Below are positions 1 through 10,500 of a DNA stretch of 46,176 bases, one piece after another. The DNA is taken from contig JADGJC010000310.1 in assembly GCA_027596075.1 (NCBI GenBank), positions 1 through 46,176 on the forward strand. Direction: 5' to 3'. The position numbers and the translations under genes were made by a program. This DNA is from Rhizophlyctis rosea. Its lineage: Eukaryota; Chytridiomycota; Chytridiomycetes; Rhizophlyctidales; Rhizophlyctidaceae. The stretch's first letter is position 1. Each line of letters opens with the position of its first letter. The notes beneath the pieces are model-generated. The model searched no databases and was not told the origin of the DNA. It was given only the letters and a program-made list of their open reading frames with translations.

Positions 1-849
1 TGTCCCCACAGTCCCGATCAGTCGGGTGCAGGGTTGCTACCACTGTGACGGATCGTACCACAATCAATGACACAATCGGAGTATGGCTGGGGGAATGCCG
101 ATCGTGTAATAAGGGTTCAACTCAACTTACAATGTGGAAAGGACTAGCCCATGAAGGGAAATGGAAGGGTAAAAATAACATATCCATGATCGGAGTCGTC
201 GGAAGATGGTCAATCGATCGTCAGAAAAGGGCTGGGCAAATATTTGGCACGAGGTTCCATCCACCCCGTTCCGTTGCGCGCCTGGAAGTAACGAAAAATT
301 TGCGCCAACTGGAAGATGTAAGAGATGTCTCCTTGTAGACAAAGTACTTACTATCGCCAGCTTGTAGTATGTAGTTTGTTCATCCACTTGCGTGTAAATT
401 GGTGAGAGGGTCCCTCCCGCGGGAGGAGGGCAAACGAGCATCTCATGTAAGATCGGTGTCCCCAGCAGTACATCCCTTCGATCTACGACGTATCTTGCAA
501 TCGTTCGGGTAGCTTTCAGGCCTTTCTTTTTTGACGCGGTGATTTGTCATCCAACGACCAATTTCGTCAGGTCATGGCTGTGCGTTCTCCAAGCAATGAC
601 AATGTGCATACCATTCCAGATCGATGAGATAGGCCCAAGGTTCTGACCTTTTACATTTGTATCTTCGTCCACTCATTCTAACCGTCCTTCGGAGACACCG
701 GTTTCGGACTATCTCCGAAAGCCCGAAATTTGCAGGGAGTGTTCCCTACTGGGCTGCCCCCGTCAGCTATTCGTTTAGTCCCACTGCCGGATTTAAGTTA
801 TTGTACCGCGTCCTGGATTGGAAAAAAGATATCTTGATCGACGTTTAGC
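1..849. other. Intergenic, no gene seen
   Basis: The short reading frames here on both strands overlap one another, have no recognisable domain and no convincing splice continuation. I see nothing I can name before the inverted-repeat element that begins at 856. Confidence 0.5.
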
Positions 850-875
850 ATTGGAAGGGGGTTGGAAACTCTCTC

Positions 876-947
876 CTAATGGCCCAATGGCCTAAATGGC
901 CCGGGATTTTAATGGCCATAATGGCCTAATGGCCCTAATGGCCTTGA
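876..947. repeat. AATGGCC direct repeat block, left arm
   Basis: Imperfect tandem copies of a unit close to TAATGGCC, spaced 7-10 bases apart, lie directly inside the left terminus of the inverted-repeat element. The same unit in the same orientation recurs at 1136-1275. Confidence 0.75.
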
Positions 948-1135
948 TCGGTGGCTTTTGTTTACATGATTGGTGATCGATCGAGTGATCCTTACGGATC
1001 GGAACAGCCTGTTCCAACATGTCCAAATCGTGTGCCTGCACTGGTTGTGGGCCCGTTCCCTCCACCTCGGAACAGTGAACACTGTTCACGTTTTGTACTG
1101 TGGTGGCCCGACACGGTAACCATCAGTGATGATCT

Positions 1136-1275
1136 TAATGGCCTTAATGGCCTAATGGCGCTAATGGCACTAATGCCCCCCTTAATGGCGCTAATGGCTC
1201 TCTTAATGGCGCTAATGGCCGGCAGTAATGGCCTAATGGCGCTAAGGACGGTAATGGCCGTAATGGCTTTAATGA
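1136..1275. repeat. AATGGC direct repeat block, right arm
   Basis: About fifteen imperfect copies of (T)AATGGCNCT. Translated, the block gives long runs of Leu-Met-Ala, so the open frames on both strands here are repeat artefacts rather than genes. It lies just inside the right terminus of the element. Confidence 0.8.
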
Positions 1276-1626
1276 CCGGAGAAAGTTTCCAACCCCCTAT
1301 TGGAGGGCCAATGCATTTCATTGGGATGGATACCACTGATACCATATAAACTCATATGCGCAGATGGCGGTGTCATTGCCGACAAATCCGGGTGCGGAGA
1401 CAGACTGGGACGAGTCCTATCTTTTTCAATCAAACATCTCACCAGTGTCAGATCATGTGCACAGAGAAAATGCGTCTCTAATGTCGAACACTGCATCTGA
1501 CGTGCCTCATTTCCCTCTGGGTATTCATTTGTTTTTTTTTGGCTGAATATTCAAGAACGAATACGGACCTCACATAGCATCGGTGACTGCTTGATCTGAC
1601 AAATAGCACGCAGTGCAGTCAGATTT

Positions 1627-1683
1627 GCAACATCCAATCGGTGATTATCGAGACCAAACGATTATCAGATTGGACTGTGTTGC
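1627..1683. repeat. Imperfect 57-bp foldback
   Basis: 1627-1650 and the reverse complement of 1659-1683 share GCAACA, TCCAATC and a closing ATCG with small insertions, around an 8-nt loop. This could be a small foldback element or a chance hairpin. No coding frame is attached. Confidence 0.45.
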
Positions 1684-2375
1684 ATGTTCGCGATGTTATT
1701 CCTTTTTTGGTAATCAGGAAAGGGGCATTCACTTCGACCCACACCCATACTTGAAGGTGATCTTTCCTAGGGCGATATAGCTCATGCAGCTATCTATGGT
1801 CTTTTGGGAATGTCTTGGAACTGATCACTGCTCATAGCACGGCATCATGCCATTCCAGGAAGGGCTGTCGATATGAAGCGACGCCACTTCGTATGATTTT
1901 TTTTCTTTCTGCTTCATCTCTGTGGGTAAAAGTGCCATGGTCGGAATGACCCATACCATTTTGATTAGAGATATGAGTGTATGCCGATGCTGTCGACGCT
2001 CGTCGTTTCGATCTCTGCTCTGCGAGCGTAGATGACGACGATGGGGGATGGCCTCAGTTCGTACTTCTCGGGTCACAGAACTCGTTGTTCATGGAATACT
2101 CGTTGGTGTTGACATGTGGCCAAGCATGCCCGTCCGCCTTCCGCCGAATCTCTGCGGATCGGATGTTTTTTTGGCATCTCATCGGTTTCATATCATCATT
2201 GTTGGATAACAATAAGCTTTTGATTTAATGTATTGACGGAACGTGCCCAGTTATGCTCTTATGTCTTGGGAATTGCGGATGTTCATAGACCCCTGCACTT
2301 TGATAACTTATCAAATCAGATTGAATCTGTTTCGACGGCGGCGTATGCTTTTTTTGTTCTCGGGTTGCCTCCTCA

Positions 2376-2392
2376 AAAAAAAAAAAAAAAAA
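2376..2392. repeat. Poly-A tract
   Basis: An uninterrupted run of about 17-18 A lies in the gene-free left end. It could mark the tail of an old retroposed sequence, but I see no target duplication or coding remnant beside it. Confidence 0.5.
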
Positions 2393-2723
2393 GCGGGGAT
2401 GCGATTCTCCCTTCGAAAATGAACTCGGAACTTCTGAGTTGGTAGTAGAGCGGGGTGTTGCACGATTTTGGACTTTTGTTGAGTTTCCATGAGGGAGGGG
2501 AATGCAAGCGCGGCCTGAAATCGAGATGATATGGCAAAACATCCCGCGCGGTGTCGACATCTTGGTGGATGCTAATGTGGCGTGCTGAAAGCAATGGTAC
2601 TACCAGTATGCAGGGAATAGGGGCCTAACCCATTGACTGCACACGGAGCCTGTTGTCAAAACTGTGGACAGCTACTATGTGTCTTGCTTCCTTCATACGC
2701 ATGTCTGACGGATTTCATTATCT

Positions 2724-2872
2724 GGTGACATCCGAAACCCCTCGCATACATAAAAACATAACATAACATAACATAGAACATAAACTTTATTAGTGACTTC
2801 ATGACCTGTGCCATAGTTGGCCCCGCATATCATAACATGGATTTATGGTTCCGGAAGGTTTCGGATGTCACC
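2724..2872. mobile_element. 149-bp MITE-like element with perfect 16-bp inverted termini
   Basis: 2724-2739 reads GGTGACATCCGAAACC and 2857-2872 is its exact reverse complement. The interior is AT-rich and contains a short ACATA/ACATAAC tandem (about 2748-2780). There is no coding frame. The flanks share ATCT (2720-2723 on the left; 2874-2877, one base outside the right terminus), a possible but imperfect target duplication. Inference: a small non-autonomous DNA transposon unrelated in terminal sequence to the one at 856-1298. Confidence 0.6.
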
Positions 2873-3699
2873 CATCTGCTGTATGCCTTTTTTCGCCCCT
2901 TACTACTCGGTGGCTGTTGAACATCATCTCTTGACTTCTTGACCACTTTCCACCACATTGTTGAGTTTAGGGGGATTTTTGGTCAGGATAGGGAAAAATA
3001 TCGTCGTGCTGTCATAAACAGGTATCTCATTTCCAAGCTCCTAGCGGATTTCAGCAGGGCAGGCTTCAGCTAATACAACTCGTTGCCGCAATCCAATATG
3101 TGTCTCCTTATTTTATTTTATTTTTCTGCGCAATGCTATGCCTGCATGGCGGGAAGCAAAATGTACATTTGCACAGGGTAAATGTGCGGTGGTTGTTAGA
3201 TTGGCAGTTTGGACGTGTCTGTCTGTTCCGCTCATCGGCGATAGATCTTGTAACTGGGGCCAGATGAGCCAGAAAAATCATACCTTTGGTGGCAGTGTTA
3301 CATGTGTTGTCGGTGGAAAGCGTTCTGCTACGAATGTCTCTACTGTCACGAGAATCTCATGCATTTTACGCAAGGCAGTATGAGTGATTCAAATTCGAAT
3401 CATTGAGTTTGCTGTTGTCACTCTTCTACGTTTCGTTGCATTCACCTCTTGAAGTAATGCGTATATTTCCAACGGCCAGTGCGCATAAGAGCATTCGGCT
3501 TGCAAATGATGCACACCGGCACTCTATGGACTTATCGTAATGCTCTCGAAGAGATGTAAGAGAAAAAGGCATACTCCCCAAATCTGTGAGGTATGCTCCG
3601 ATGTGCGAGTGTCTCATGCTCCGTTTTTTTTGCCAGCACGGTTCTTTCTTTCATTACACGCACTGTGGGCAGAAGTCGAAAATTATGCAAATGTCATCT

Positions 3700-6600
3700 C
3701 AATCGACTTACATATACATGAAATGATTGTGTGCATGATTTGGCCCATACTTTGGAACGCAATCACGTAATAAGTCTTTGCATACGTCCACGCCATGCCG
3801 TGATTGAATTTTGCCTCCAATGCTGTGCTCTTGCTGATCGACTGACCATCTTCCGTTTTTTTCCATCTCGATGTTAAGCATCCATGCGGATGACTCCAAT
3901 GGAGCGAGTACTACAGCAGAGTGCAACTCGCATTCTGCAACGGCGATCATTATTAGGACGTGAGGGAATGATCCTCCGAGTTGTTCCCCGATGCACATTT
4001 GTAACTGAGAGTTCTGGAGTTTGTTTTTTTCCTCGTCAATGCCATCCATTCTTCCATCGGTGTGACGGGTTGGGGCTTTTCCATCAGGAGGATGCGCATG
4101 AGATCAAAGAGGAAGAGGGGGTCGACACGGCGGCCCGGGGTTGGTCGGCTTCAGGTACTCCAGTTAGCAACTTGGATCGTCGCAGAAAATCTGTTGCAGA
4201 GAAGGACAAAAATGTGAGCACAAGACAATAGCAGGTTGGAGGTTCTGAGCGGGATCGTCGATTGTTATGACAGTCCTCGATGCTGCACTCGGCGGTCGAT
4301 GCGTAAGCAACCAATTTGATGACGGATCTGCTGGGATTCATGCAGTGTCTTTTCCTCCATGACTTTGCCATCTTTCCACAGTCCGGCAATCTGTCTCGAT
4401 GGGGGTACTAACTCATTGTGGAATCTAAATATATTTCGGAAGCATTTGGCGGGCAAACACTAGCCTTTTAGTCCAGCCTAGTATGACCTTCAAATTCTTG
4501 TCCGGATGAGTTCAACAAGGTTCATAAACTCCCATAAATAGCAATGTTCATCCGGTGATTGCCGTGAGTTGCGACACTCCATATCATGTGTAGCGCAATC
4601 TTCGCGACCATTTCATGTTTTTGAGGGTTCACGTACAGCTCTCTCCATGATGATTTCAATTGGTGTCAAGGATATTGATTTGAAGGAGCAACGCGGTTGA
4701 GCTACATGGTCCACATTTGGCGGCAGACATTCACTTCATGAAGTTGGTTTTGGATGATTTCCTTTTTGCTCTTCTCTGTTTACGGGGCATATGCCAACCT
4801 CTCTTTGGTGATGCGTCCTTTTCTAAATTGGATGATAGTTCGCTTTGACACTTATACAAGATGTCTCTGCATGGGTTGGGTCCAGTGAGCATGTGGTATG
4901 GGTCAATGATATCGCAAGTCTCCTTGGGGAGTAAGCTCCATGTGTCTTTTTTTGTGCAAGCCATTGTAGCAACTCCCGTGGCTCGTCTCGTTTGATTGGC
5001 ATTTTGAAGATGCCTTCAGATACACTCACTTTGTCTGAAACGGTTCCACCGGTGGCGGGTTCTGCTTTGTTATCTCCTCCGCAACTTTTTGCGTCTTGAT
5101 CGTGGTTATTTGAAAGCAGTTGCCGATGGATTTCGGTGGCTCCAACGCTAAATTTCCAAATCGCTTGGTCAAACAAGTGAACCAATCATGATGGCGATGC
5201 CAGAATTCTAGGGAAATATGGAGTCATCGGAATTCTGTATTCATATGTGCCTTTTTGTTTAATTCTCCGTTTCATAGATTGAGCTTCTTGTCGGGTGACC
5301 TTTCAACCATTTGATTATTCAAGTAATCCCCTTGGATGTGGAAGCTAATGCCCTTCCATGTACACCATCTAATTAACGCATCATCACATCTGCATCTCTT
5401 TTCGTACACTTTCTGAGGTTCATGTGGGCGATCGAAAGCCGAGCGATGGGAACTGTGCATATGGGAAACTTGGTAATATCCAAATGATTCGCGTATTCCA
5501 TCGGATGGTGGAAGCATGAGATAGCTTTGTCGCCATGCCTGTTGGGTGGTTGAAAGTTGAATGTCTTTTTGCACCATTGTCTCGAGATGTTTTGGTTGGT
5601 ATGACGCCGGGTCGCGGTGTACCCTTGCATGGGCCCCACTGGGTTGCTGTTCCAAGTTGATGCCCGTCCTGATACCGAAAAACTGACAGATCCGTGATGA
5701 TACTTCGTGATCGTCTAAAAGGTAGAGTTTGGTGCGATCATCTATTATGGCTACTACTGCTGCCAAATGCGTTCAGCACATACTTGAATCAACACGATGC
5801 AAGTGCTACATAGCGAGGGTCCAAGAACGGCCGTGCTTTTCCCCCTATGCTTTCATTCTCATCGATAGCCCGTGGGAAGACTTTGACTGGTTCCCCTACC
5901 TACCAAATCTCTCATCGTTTAGACAGCTTTCGGTTTTGATGGTGGCCACCTGAGTTCCAATTTATTCGATTTCTCAACCGGGAACTCAATGATTGAGCGC
6001 AAATGGTAAATGTTTTTCTTTTCAACAATACAAATCTGTGACGATGGATGCCGAATTACTATAAGAGTTTTGACCTTGATTGGTACCTTTCCGTTCGTAC
6101 AGGAGAGGAGCAGCCGAGACTCCAGAAACTCGCTCAATTGCGATTACTAGATGATTTGCTCTTTCAAATTTTTTGGTGCCGCTGTCAGAAGAGTCTGAAA
6201 TTTGACATTGAGCTAATAGATGATCACTATGCCTTGCATCGCTGATTGATCTACCAAGCATTTCGGGAAATTGGTCCCTAAAATCGAAGCAACTGATGGT
6301 CCTGATCAAATGTCCGGTATATTGAAACTCACACCCCAGAAAAAACGAATGCCCGTTGTGAATGTCTGGATAACGGAAAAAGCAATGACACTAGCTCACA
6401 TTCCTTCGGTGTTACTGTCCCCAACATTGGCCGCCCTTTCTTCCTGTTCTCCTCGTATTTAATGGTTCTTTGTCACCTTGGTACTTGGTGAGCAGTGCAG
6501 AATCATCGAACGAATCGGAGCTGACTGATAGGTGATCATTGTACGATGAATGTGGGCGGCAACAGAAGCCCATTGTTCAGTCTTGACGGTCGACGATTGG

Positions 6601-6860
6601 ACTTCCGGGACGCTCTCTGTGATGTTCATTATTTTTTGGGTACTGGGATGAAGTCATCAGTCTCACGTCGCTCCTTGGTGCACAAGACCGCACAACATGG
6701 AAAATTGGACCATATACGTCAATGTGTCGTATGTTCCGCGCGTATCGGTCTGAAGTTGTCGAGCATGGGAATGTCTTTCCATTCGCGATCGTTTCGTTTT
6801 TTCGCATGGGCATCTCGAGCAACCGTGACGGGTTTATCAATTGCTGAGGCATCGATGCGA
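3700..6860 (-). pseudogene. Possible decayed Ty1/copia-like polyprotein remnant
   Basis: No intact frame exists, but minus-strand fragments in the order expected of a copia pol gene resemble parts of it. Near 6726-6703 a frame reads HIDVYGPI, like the H-x-DVxGP start of the integrase core. Near 5510-5370 a frame reads like the post-integrase segment (FPICTVPIAR then HMNLRKCTKR). Near 4949-4917 KKDTWSLLPKE, and near 3869-3785 EMEKNGRWSV ... IGGK ... RHGVDV, resemble the start of copia reverse transcriptase. The two reverse-transcriptase-like blocks suggest either two fragments or a chance match. Stops and frame changes lie throughout and I found no long terminal repeats. The call rests on weak short similarities. 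Confidence 0.35.
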
Positions 6861-7575
6861 CCCTATTCGAGCTTTCTATCGATGCCTTCCCCGGGGGCTC
6901 TACAATTCGGCATATTTCAGCTCAATCACATGCCTTTTTCAACGGGTAGAATCACTGCTCTTATGGCGCAAATGACTGAAATGCTTGCATGTGAAGCCAT
7001 GATAGAGTCCATATCCTGACCGACAATAGGTATGTGCGATCAAAAGCTTTGCTGCCGCCATGCAGATTTGCCAAAGCAAGACCGTGTCGTGGGAACCACT
7101 TTGCCCACTAAAGTGGAATCAAGGAAAACTCTAGGCTATGATGTCATCACACATCGAACAACCCATATTTGTGGGAGATTTTGCCAGAACGTTTCTTTTT
7201 GGTGAATTGGATATGCAGACCATGTATGCCTATAAAATACCGCGGGGAAAAAGATTGGCGTCGCTTCATTGAGGTGCCTGTGTCTCCCCTGTAAACCTCG
7301 AAAGCGAGTAAATCGACACGAAATGAACGATTGGAGGATGAAAGAACGTTCAATTTCATGATCTCACGCCGTGCTGAATGCAACTCGACAGTTCCATCAA
7401 CCACAGGCTTAGTTGGGCGCGCCAATCAATACTCAGCACACCAAACCACAAAAGAAAACTGGAATCCGATCAACGATGTACACATGGATCTATAAATCAC
7501 TTAGGTAAAGAAAATCTACAAAATACATTCCTTTCCACCCATACCATCCAGCACAGCACACGGCCATGCAGCCCA

Positions 7576-10500
7576 TTACTGCTTCACCTCTTCCCCACCC
7601 TCCTGCTGCGTAATCACACTCCCACCCTCCACTAGGGTCTCCAAAACCGGCGCAACAGGCGCTACCGCTTCAGGTTTACCCTCTCCCGCCACTGAATGAG
7701 AAACAGACTGTGCTTGCTCTGGCGGCTTCTTGACCTCAGCCGGTGCCGTCGGTGCCGCGGCCTCCGGCGGAACAGGCGGGAACAGCTCCTCCTTCAACGT
7801 CGGCAAGAACGGATCGATCTGCTGCCATGTTACGTTCCAGAGGTTGACTCCACCAGATGTTTGATCACCGGGTTGGAAGACTCCTTGTGTCGTCATGACT
7901 AGGAGCATGTTCTTGAGGCTTTCCAAGACTCCCTCGTACTGAACGAAACGCAAACGCAAGGTGATCATGAGTCAAAAGATTCGACGGGTTTGGAAAATTG
8001 CGTAACAAAGTCGAACGAGTGAAGATGGGGAAACTCACCACATAATCCGTACCCCCCGTCCCCAAATACCTCCTAACATACTCCAAAACCCTCCCCCAAA
8101 CCGGCACAACAACCTGCGGCCCCCCCTTCACAAGTCTAGGCAAATACTGCAAGAAAATCTTGCACAAAAGCGCACTGGCCCTCATCCGTGTCTCATCCAT
8201 CCCGCTCGGATCCAAATTACCTACGTCCGTTTTCAGCAACTCGTCCAGTAAAGGGAAGAGCACGTTCTCGAATACGTCGGCCCAGGTTTCAGGTGAGGAA
8301 GATGTGGATTCTAATTCCGGGGAGAGAAGGGCGCGTTGGAGGTGGGTTAGGGCGTGTTGGCGGACTTCGCGGGCGGGGTGGTAGGATTGTTGGCTTAGAC
8401 CGGAGAGGATGGGGAGCCAGAACTCGAAGAAGGCTGGAGGTGAGAAGGAAAAAATATGAGTCGGTGAGGACAAGGCACATCACGCCATCCAACACCATTC
8501 ATTGAATTGCCAAGACACCGACCTCGATTAGGCTTAATCCCACTCTCCTCAACCAACCTCGGAATCTTCGAATGCAACCGATAAAGCTTATCAAGCGCCT
8601 TCACCGCCCTCTCAACTATCGCCTGCGGCGGCCTCCCCTTCCCACCAACAGCCTTCTTCCCAACCCTCGGACTCTCCCCACCCAGACTCCCACCCTCCCC
8701 ACCACCACCACCCACAACACCCGCCCCAGCAGCATACCCAATCAACAAATCAACACACTGGTCGAAATTCTCCGCCGTCACGACGCTCTCTTTACTCTCC
8801 GTCACAAGTATCGACGCAGCTTCGAAGCTGTACCGCGCCGCTTGGGGGTGCATGGATGTGGAGGAAAGGAGTGTGAGGACCGTATCCCATTTGGCGTGTT
8901 TTACAAAGACGGAGGAGTCGGTTTTGATAAGCGCTAGGACGCCCGCCATGAGGCGTTCGGCTATTGCGGTGAATGTGTCGGGTGGGAGGTGGGTGAGGAG
9001 GTCGAGGGAGTTGAAGACTTGGGTTGTTAGATCGTCCTGGTTGAACATCGTTAGGTTGACTTGACGATATTGATGTCAAAGATCGTTACAAACCTTATGT
9101 ACAAGCCTCATACAAACTCTCAACAACCCAACAACCGCCCTCTCAACAAGCATAACATGTACACCCCCCGCCCCCAAAATATCCTTAACATGCCCCACCA
9201 AAATATCCCACACAATTCCCACCCGATCCCGATTCTGCAGCGCAACATTGATCGCCACCTCCAACATAAACACCGCCGCTGCATTGTACGTCGCTGCAGC
9301 TGGAGTTGCTGGCGTCGCCGCGGGCGTCGCGTCGGTAGATGACGGCTCTTCTGGTATTGGTGAAGGCTGTGATCGAACATCCTGTAATGTCCGTGAAGGG
9401 CTTTGTGGAAGTCGGGGAGTAGTTGATCGAGTCGGTCCTTCCTCTAGGTTACGTTCCATGGAGCGTTTCGATGCTGGTGTCTCGAAAGACGCTTGCAGAA
9501 TGGTCCGCATCACATGTTGTAATGCATCAGCTTCCAAAAATCTGGTTTGAAGCACATGATTATGCGCGTCCAGCAAAATGAATAATCTCCGGGCAAGCTC
9601 AACCAACCTGCTATCCCTCAACAACTCCTCAATCTTACAAGCCCTCACACACTCCGACCCAATACTCTCCGCCCTAACCTCCTCCTCCGTAGGCTCCGCA
9701 TTCGCAAACTCGTCAATACTATTCGGGCTACTCAAACTCAAGAAATGACTGAGCGTCGAAAACAGCCCCGCTTCCCTTCGCGCCGCGGCATTGTTAGATA
9801 CTTTCGCTGCACTCCGGGACGGGATTTTCGGAATCGGGATGGTCCGCCGGATAAAGTCTTCGGCTTCTAGCATGCTTTGTGGGAGGAAGGAGTGCATGAA
9901 GAGGTTTCGGATTGTGTCCATGACCTGGCGATTCTCAGCAGGTCAGACAGTTGCCGACCGTCAGCGGTCCGCCAACAACAACCACAAACACTCACATGAA
10001 CCCACCCCGCCTTAACCACCCCACCCCACTCCCTAACCATCCCAAACATCAACACAGCCGCAACCTGGCCCCTCCAAGTCCTCCCAAACTCCACCACCCA
10101 CTGATCAACACCAATCTTCTTCCCATTCTCATCCACCGCCGGGTCCCTCTCCCACGCCATCTCCCTCAAAAGACCCGTCATCCGCGACAACGTCACAACC
10201 ACCGTGTCCAACACCTCCACAAGCCGGTAATGTGCTGCGATGGCGCCCATGTGGTGGAAGCCTACGACGGCTTTTTGGAGGGTTAGGTCGTCCTCGGCGT
10301 TGTCGAATGCTAAAAAATGGTGGATGTCAAGCTTAGCAACATGTATGTTGACGCCCACCATTAGCTCGATAAAAAAAACCATACCGTATGTCAAAGCCGC
10401 CAACAAAGGACTCCAAACAAGCAAAAACATATCCTTATCAAACACGCTCGTCCGGCACTCCACCAACGATCCCGCCTTATCAGCCCTCTTCATCAGCTCC

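Larger units (their letters stand above)
856..1298. mobile_element. MITE-like element: 21-bp inverted termini, 6-bp target duplication
   Basis: Seen directly: 856-876 and the reverse complement of 1278-1298 agree at 20 of 21 positions, both beginning AGGGGGTTGGAAACT. The element is flanked by ATTGGA on each side (850-855 and 1299-1304), a perfect 6-bp direct repeat placed exactly at the element ends, as a target-site duplication would be. The interior has no transposase frame. It holds two blocks of direct repeats based on AATGGC (about 876-947 and 1136-1275) around a centre with the palindromes GGAACAGCCTGTTCC (1001-1015) and GTGAACACTGTTCAC (1075-1089). Inference: a non-autonomous DNA transposon. 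Few eukaryotic superfamilies make 6-bp duplications (IS3EU is one), so I do not assign a superfamily. Confidence 0.75.

Noticed and set aside
951..1349. 132-codon plus-strand and 117-codon minus-strand frames
   Set aside because: Both are translations of the AATGGC repeat block (runs of LMALMA and ISAIKG) and lie inside the inverted-repeat element.
3388..3407. Sequence near GATTCAAATTCGAATCA as a tRNA T-arm
   Set aside because: It is a near-palindrome with no acceptor stem, D-arm or anticodon arm around it.
5272..5766. 164-codon minus-strand frame as an intact gene
   Set aside because: It has no family match as a whole, no start context, and only resembles part of a decayed element.
6546..7019. 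157-codon plus-strand frame as a gene
   Set aside because: The weak integrase-like signal is on the opposite strand; this frame shows no domain and no splice continuation.
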